Of a DNA stretch of 64,000 nt, positions 60,096 to 64,000 are shown piece after piece. Numbering within the stretch: the first letter of the stretch is position 1; every line of letters starts with the position of its first letter. The notes under the pieces were generated by a model. The model did not search any database. It was given only the letters and a program-made list of their open reading frames with translations, and had not been told where the DNA came from. Source of the stretch: Batrachochytrium dendrobatidis JAM81 (lineage: Eukaryota; Chytridiomycota; Chytridiomycetes; Rhizophydiales); NCBI RefSeq assembly GCF_000203795.2, contig NW_006281101.1, positions 335,279-399,278 on the forward strand, read 5' to 3'. A program made the translations under genes and the position numbers.

Positions 60096-60798
60096 TCAAA
60101 CAATCCCGATAAACTTTTTAAGAACTATCAGAGCCTCTGCACCAGTCAAAGGTTCCTTGGCCGGACTGCTCCCACCCATCTTAATATTCTCAGCCTTGAC
60201 ATTATGCTGAAAAACCGCTGGATCCGACGGTAAAAACTTTTCTAGGGGCGATCCTTTGAATTTGAGAATGGCTTCTTCAATTGAAACGACTCCAATGTCT
60301 TTATTGTTTTGATCCTTGACAACCACGTCCCAGGTTTTGTGATCAGCATATGAAAGCACACCTTGGTTTTGAAGCTGTTTGGGTGTTGGAGGCATTATAT
60401 CGACCTATGTATTAGATGAGATGGCAGGTTGAAATCAGTGCAATGGAAGATGAGTTGGATCGAGTTTATAAAAATAATGCCAGATGAGCCAAATATTGCA
60501 TAATCGTCACAACGATACACTGCACTAGCAATTCACTACCCATTGAGCCAAACAAAATTACCTTGCTTAACAGCCAAGCCACTCGTTCAGAAGGTTGCGC
60601 ACCCACACTCAACCAGTACTTGATTCGATCAACATTCAGCTCGAGATGTTTGGTCATATTGTGATCGGATATTGGGTTGTATGTTCCAAGTCGCTCCAAA
60701 TGCTTTCCATCTCTTGCTGCTCGAAGGTTGGCAACAACTATACCGTAAAAGGGGTTATTGGCTGCTCCCCATCGAGCCAATCGAATACGAACGACCAT
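60096..60798 (-). CDS. MRPS16: Mitochondrial small-subunit ribosomal protein bS16m
   Basis: This is a component of the mitochondrial 37S ribosomal subunit, homologous to bacterial S16. Two exons (60798-60562, 60404-60096) with a 157-nt intron give 181 residues. The start MVVRIRLARWGAANNPFYGI is the hallmark S16 N-terminus, followed by RDGKHLERLGTYNP and the helical NVDRIKYWLSVGAQPSERVAWLLSK. The second exon encodes a lineage-specific C-terminal extension of about 100 residues (from VDIMPPTPKQL) with no recognised domain. The family core is about 80-90 residues, so the extension doubles the protein, as in several fungal S16m proteins. Confidence 0.9.
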
Positions 60799-61032
60799 AT
60801 ACAGTATCGAGTCTTGGCAAATATTTTGTTGAAAAGGAAAGTTGCTCAATGATAAATTTTGCTTGATTGAATCCCAATGGCTGGCTCATGAGCTGATTGG
60901 CAAACCATGACTGTTTTTGAACTATACATGCTTTACAACTAACACTCTATTCTACATGTTTGATCCATACACAACTGGTCAGTTTAAATGTATGTTAAAT
61001 AATAAATACAATTATTCAGATTTTGATTGCAT

Positions 61033-61106
61033 GGTTCTATGGTGTAGTTGGTTATCACATGTCCTTAACACGGACAAGGTCTCCAGTTCAATCCTGGATG
61101 GAATCA
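61033..61106 (+). tRNA. tRNA-Val (AAC)
   Basis: This 74-base sequence folds as a full cloverleaf. The acceptor stem GGTTCTA pairs with TGGAATC (two G-U pairs), followed by discriminator A. The D arm contains the A-box-like TGGTGTAGTTGG. The anticodon stem TGTCC/GGACA closes loop TTAACAC with anticodon AAC (valine). The T arm TCCAG-TTCAATC-CTGGA carries the B-box. There is no intron. CCA is not encoded, as expected in eukaryotes. Confidence 0.95.
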
Positions 61107-61108
61107 TA

Positions 61109-61115
61109 TTTTTTT
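61109..61115 (+). terminator. RNA polymerase III terminator of tRNA-Val
   Basis: A run of seven T residues begins three bases after the mature tRNA end, the standard Pol III stop signal. Confidence 0.8.
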
Positions 61116-61770
61116 AACAAAGTAGACAACTATTGTTTTTTTAATTCATTATTGGTTTAGGCAATACTCTATTTCTACCATCAGCGCAAGTGATTGATTT
61201 CAGTAAGAATGACTGATTCAAAATGAGAAATAAGCTTTAAATTAAATTTCAAACTCAACTCGACAATCAAAAAACAGTATAATTTCAAAATGGCCACCTT
61301 GGTATGCTACAATACCCTTGCATTTGAATCAAGACTTTCACCATACCTCTGTCTGTTAATCCATGATACTTCAAAGCACCTTTTATTGAATATTACTAAT
61401 ACTTTTTCAACTATATTTGGTGATATATATTTTATTGATGCTGCATCTGGTATTGATACGTGACAAATATTTCAATAATCCGCGACCACTAATTTACAAT
61501 ATGGACTGATACGGATTTGGACTGTTTCATCTTGATAACGTATTATATATTGATATATCTAATCATGCATTGTGAGTAGCGTGCAAGTCAACTTACTTCA
61601 AAAAAGCCCAAGAGCCAGGTTGGTTTGTTTTCATCATCTAGCCCAAAACTACTCAACTCACTGTATTTCGAGTCTTGCTAGAAACTCTTCACCAATAACT
61701 GATTTTTTAGGATATATCTTAACACATTAAACTCGTTATTTATTACAAATATGATTGCATGTCAAATTAG
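61116..61770. other. Region upstream of CFAP45, probably with its 5' exon(s)
   Basis: The CFAP45 frame cannot start within exon 61771, so one or more short 5' exons should lie here. An ATG at 61290 followed at once by a GTATGC donor-like word, and a short basic stretch near 61600-61630 ending at a GTTGGT donor-like word, are candidates. Neither is secure. Confidence 0.35.
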
Positions 61771-63706
61771 AAACCAATTACAGTGATTACACGAGACAAT
61801 ATCAGAAAACTACTTCCTCATTCTGATAATGGATTAGTGTTGAATCAAGAAAATCGACGTGCAGTTATACTAACTGCTACAGAGCTTGAGCGTATTCAGG
61901 TATATACCATTATCATGATCCATACTTTGATGTGCATCTTGGTATAGACAATTCAATATAATGACACATTCTGATATAAAAATGCCTTTTTAAACAGGGA
62001 GCTGCAAAGTATCTTGACAAAGCAGATATGGACCAACACAGTAAAGATGTCAAAGAATATCGTGCAACTGCAGCCGAAGTGGCACGACTGCGCAAGGTAG
62101 CATTGCCTTATTTTTATCACATTGCATCATTTCCTTTGGTATTGGGTTCAGCCAGCTCACTTTGTTTAATGTATAGCAAAAAATGGAGCATTATGACCAC
62201 CAACGCACGTCAAATGCTAAACTTAGCGATCTTGACCGCGAAGCCAAGGATCGTTCCAATTATCTTTTAGCTAAAGCCCAAATGCAAATCGAAGAGCAAG
62301 AGGATGATATCAAACACATGAATGAACTCATGCTTTATGCAAAATGCGTGTCAATCCGTGATACTCAAGTAGAAGAAAAGGTACTTTTGGCTTGTTGAAT
62401 TGTTTCAGCGTATACACTTTGGTTGATTTACTTTGGGTATACAGAAATGGATTCAGAATGAACGTAAAATAGAAGATGCGCGTTTGGATGCAATGATGGA
62501 GCTAGAGCGTACAACCGAGTTGAAAAAACTTGAAGAAAGAGAAACCCGTCGTGTTGAAGAATTGCGTAAAGGAGCAGCAAAAATTCGTGAGCAGATTGAA
62601 GAACGTCGTGAAGCTGCTCTTTTAGAGCAAGAGCGGCGCGATCAAGAAACTAAACTGATTTTGAAAGCCATTGCGGAGACTGCTGAACAGGAAAAGCAAG
62701 AAAAATTGAGTAAAATTAAAAATCAACGAATCTTGATGATGGATGTAGGTTTTTATTTTAAACAAATGTGATTGTGGGTTCATTTTAAATTAATTATCAT
62801 CTTGAATGGCCGAGTTTAGGTAGTCAAAACCAACCAAGAGTCTATGGAGTACAAACGAAAAGAAAAGCTTCAAGAAGAGGAAGAAGATCGTAAAGTACTT
62901 CAATATATAGTCGAAAAAGAAGCCCGAGATACAGAAAACGATCGGATTCAGGCACAAAAAAAGGCAGAGCGAGAAATAGAGCTTGCAAGATTGCGTGCTG
63001 CTCAAGAAAAGGTAGAACCGTATTTTTGATTGTCATCAAGCTCGATAATTAATATGCTAAGCGTAAATTTAATCACCCTTTGTCTAGATATCTGACAAGC
63101 AAGCTCAACAGGATGCATTAAGAGCGCAACGAGCATTTGAGTCCTATGAGCGTGAATGGCGTCGTAAGGAACAAGAAACAGCTACAAAACATGCTCAGCA
63201 AGAACACGATCTACGTCGTGAAAGATATAACCAGCAACGTTCTCGTGAGCATGCAATCCAGGTAGAGGCACAAAAAATGAAACAAGAGTTTTATGAGGGG
63301 CTGCAAAGACAGAAGGAGATCGAGGCAAAGTTGGCCAAAGAAGACGAAATAAAGGCTGTAAAAAATAGGATGTATGCCATGGATGTCAAAGTAAGACTGT
63401 CGCCAATTTTGTAAAGAGTATACAATGAATATTCAACCTCACTGTTTACATGTACTAACTTGGTGTACACTGTAGGCTCAGATTCAAGAAAAAGAACAGA
63501 ATAGACGCAAGACTCGCGAAGATTTCTTTTTGGAAGGTATCCAATTGGCACACGAGCGCACCGAAAGAAAAAACAAGATCAACCAAATCAAAGCCAGGAA
63601 AATTCAGGAGCTTCGAGCTATTGGTGTACCTGAAAAATACTGCAACGAGATTGAGCGCCAAGTGCACAGCACCAACAAGCATGCGTTCAGTATGGGAGCA
63701 AAGTAA
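61771..63706 (+). CDS. CFAP45: Cilia- and flagella-associated protein 45 (5' end unresolved)
   Basis: This is an inner-lumen protein of axonemal doublet microtubules, needed for flagellar beating. Seven exons are clear (61771-61899, 61998-62096, 62177-62380, 62445-62744, 62820-63011, 63088-63390, 63476-63706), encoding 485 residues. All resolved introns are phase 0. The protein is almost entirely a charged coiled coil (Glu/Arg/Lys/Gln). The N-terminal VITRDNIRKLLP and the C-terminal IKARKIQELRAIGVPEKYC blocks match the conserved ends of CFAP45 (CCDC19/NESG1). About 60 N-terminal residues in one or two small exons are missing. This gene implies a flagellated life stage, so the organism is a zoosporic fungus. 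Confidence 0.88.
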
Positions 63707-63953
63707 TTGCAAACATTTGAGAAATGTTAATACAAGTCAAATTTCTTAATTGGAATGCCGTCTTGCATCAAAAGATATTTTTCAATCATGACAAAGATTG
63801 TTCAAAAATAAAGCCAGTGGGAATATAAATATACAGGCTTCATTTTCGCTTCCAACAGAATGATAGAGATTAATAATACATAGTTAAAATAACACTTCTA
63901 ATCCTCCCCTCCATACACAATTTTTGCAGACCATAGCCATGTACAACACAGTT

Positions 63954-64000
63954 TCAATAAGATCGACTCAAGTCCATATCGTCATCATCATACTCCATAT
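63954..64000 (-). CDS. Possible C-terminal end of a gene leaving the window
   Basis: On the minus strand the last 47 bases are open and read an acidic tail (MEYDDDDMDLSRSY) ending at a TGA at 63956-63954. This would be the end of a gene lying mostly beyond the right edge. It is too short to identify and may be chance. Confidence 0.25.
   Translation of the reverse strand, partial: MEYDDDDMDLSRSY

Noticed and set aside
1..64000. CRISPR arrays, operons, ribosome binding sites, prophage
   Set aside because: The window is clearly eukaryotic nuclear DNA (spliceosomal introns, Pol III tRNA, Mediator, axonemal gene). No regularly spaced short repeats were seen.

Overview
This window is nuclear DNA of an intron-rich fungus that makes swimming zoospores, most likely a chytrid close to Batrachochytrium. 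The evidence is a CFAP45-type axonemal gene beside ordinary fungal genes (SLA1, PRP4, MED16, DNA primase large subunit), short introns (mostly 55-130 nt), a moderate AT bias, a large secreted S41-type protease, and a secreted low-complexity protein with an Ala-rich signal peptide. The genus is inference from gene content; no database was searched.

Layout. Positions 1-5.9 kb are gene-poor and hold transposon-like and effector-like wreckage: a decayed minus-strand HNH-type gene (2032-3096) and a decayed Tc1/mariner-like transposase (about 3361-4180). A secreted S41 protease (5898-8645, minus) follows. From 10.1 to 24.9 kb lie housekeeping genes: primase large subunit, a coiled-coil FYVE protein, PRP4 (11 exons), a Q-rich protein on the minus strand, and SLA1 (8 exons). 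From 24.9 to 34 kb is an accessory zone: a secreted acidic repeat protein between two nearly identical 0.42 kb transposase-derived stubs, then an OPT oligopeptide transporter whose 663-nt intron carries a third stub. From 34 to 52.5 kb come a ferric reductase/NOX-like oxidoreductase, a TLDc protein, a dienelactone hydrolase, a PPR-like protein, Mediator MED16 and a P4-ATPase flippase. From 53 to 64 kb come a truncated kinase-like ORF, a membrane-anchored cyclophilin, a PPR protein, two mitochondrial ribosomal proteins (mL59-like and bS16m), a tRNA-Val(AAC), CFAP45 and possibly the tail of one more gene.

Genes are monocistronic and there are no operons. Functional themes are nuclear gene expression (primase, PRP4, MED16), membrane traffic and endocytosis (FYVE, SLA1, flippase), mitochondrial gene expression (two PPR-like proteins, mL59, bS16m), the zoospore flagellum (CFAP45), and secretion or nutrient uptake (S41 protease, secreted repeat protein, OPT, ferric reductase). 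The splice models were built by hand from GT/AG sites and reading phase. All complete models keep frame; two need GC-AG introns. The most unusual signal is a dispersed, decayed DDE-transposase-derived repeat family with copies beside or inside several accessory genes.
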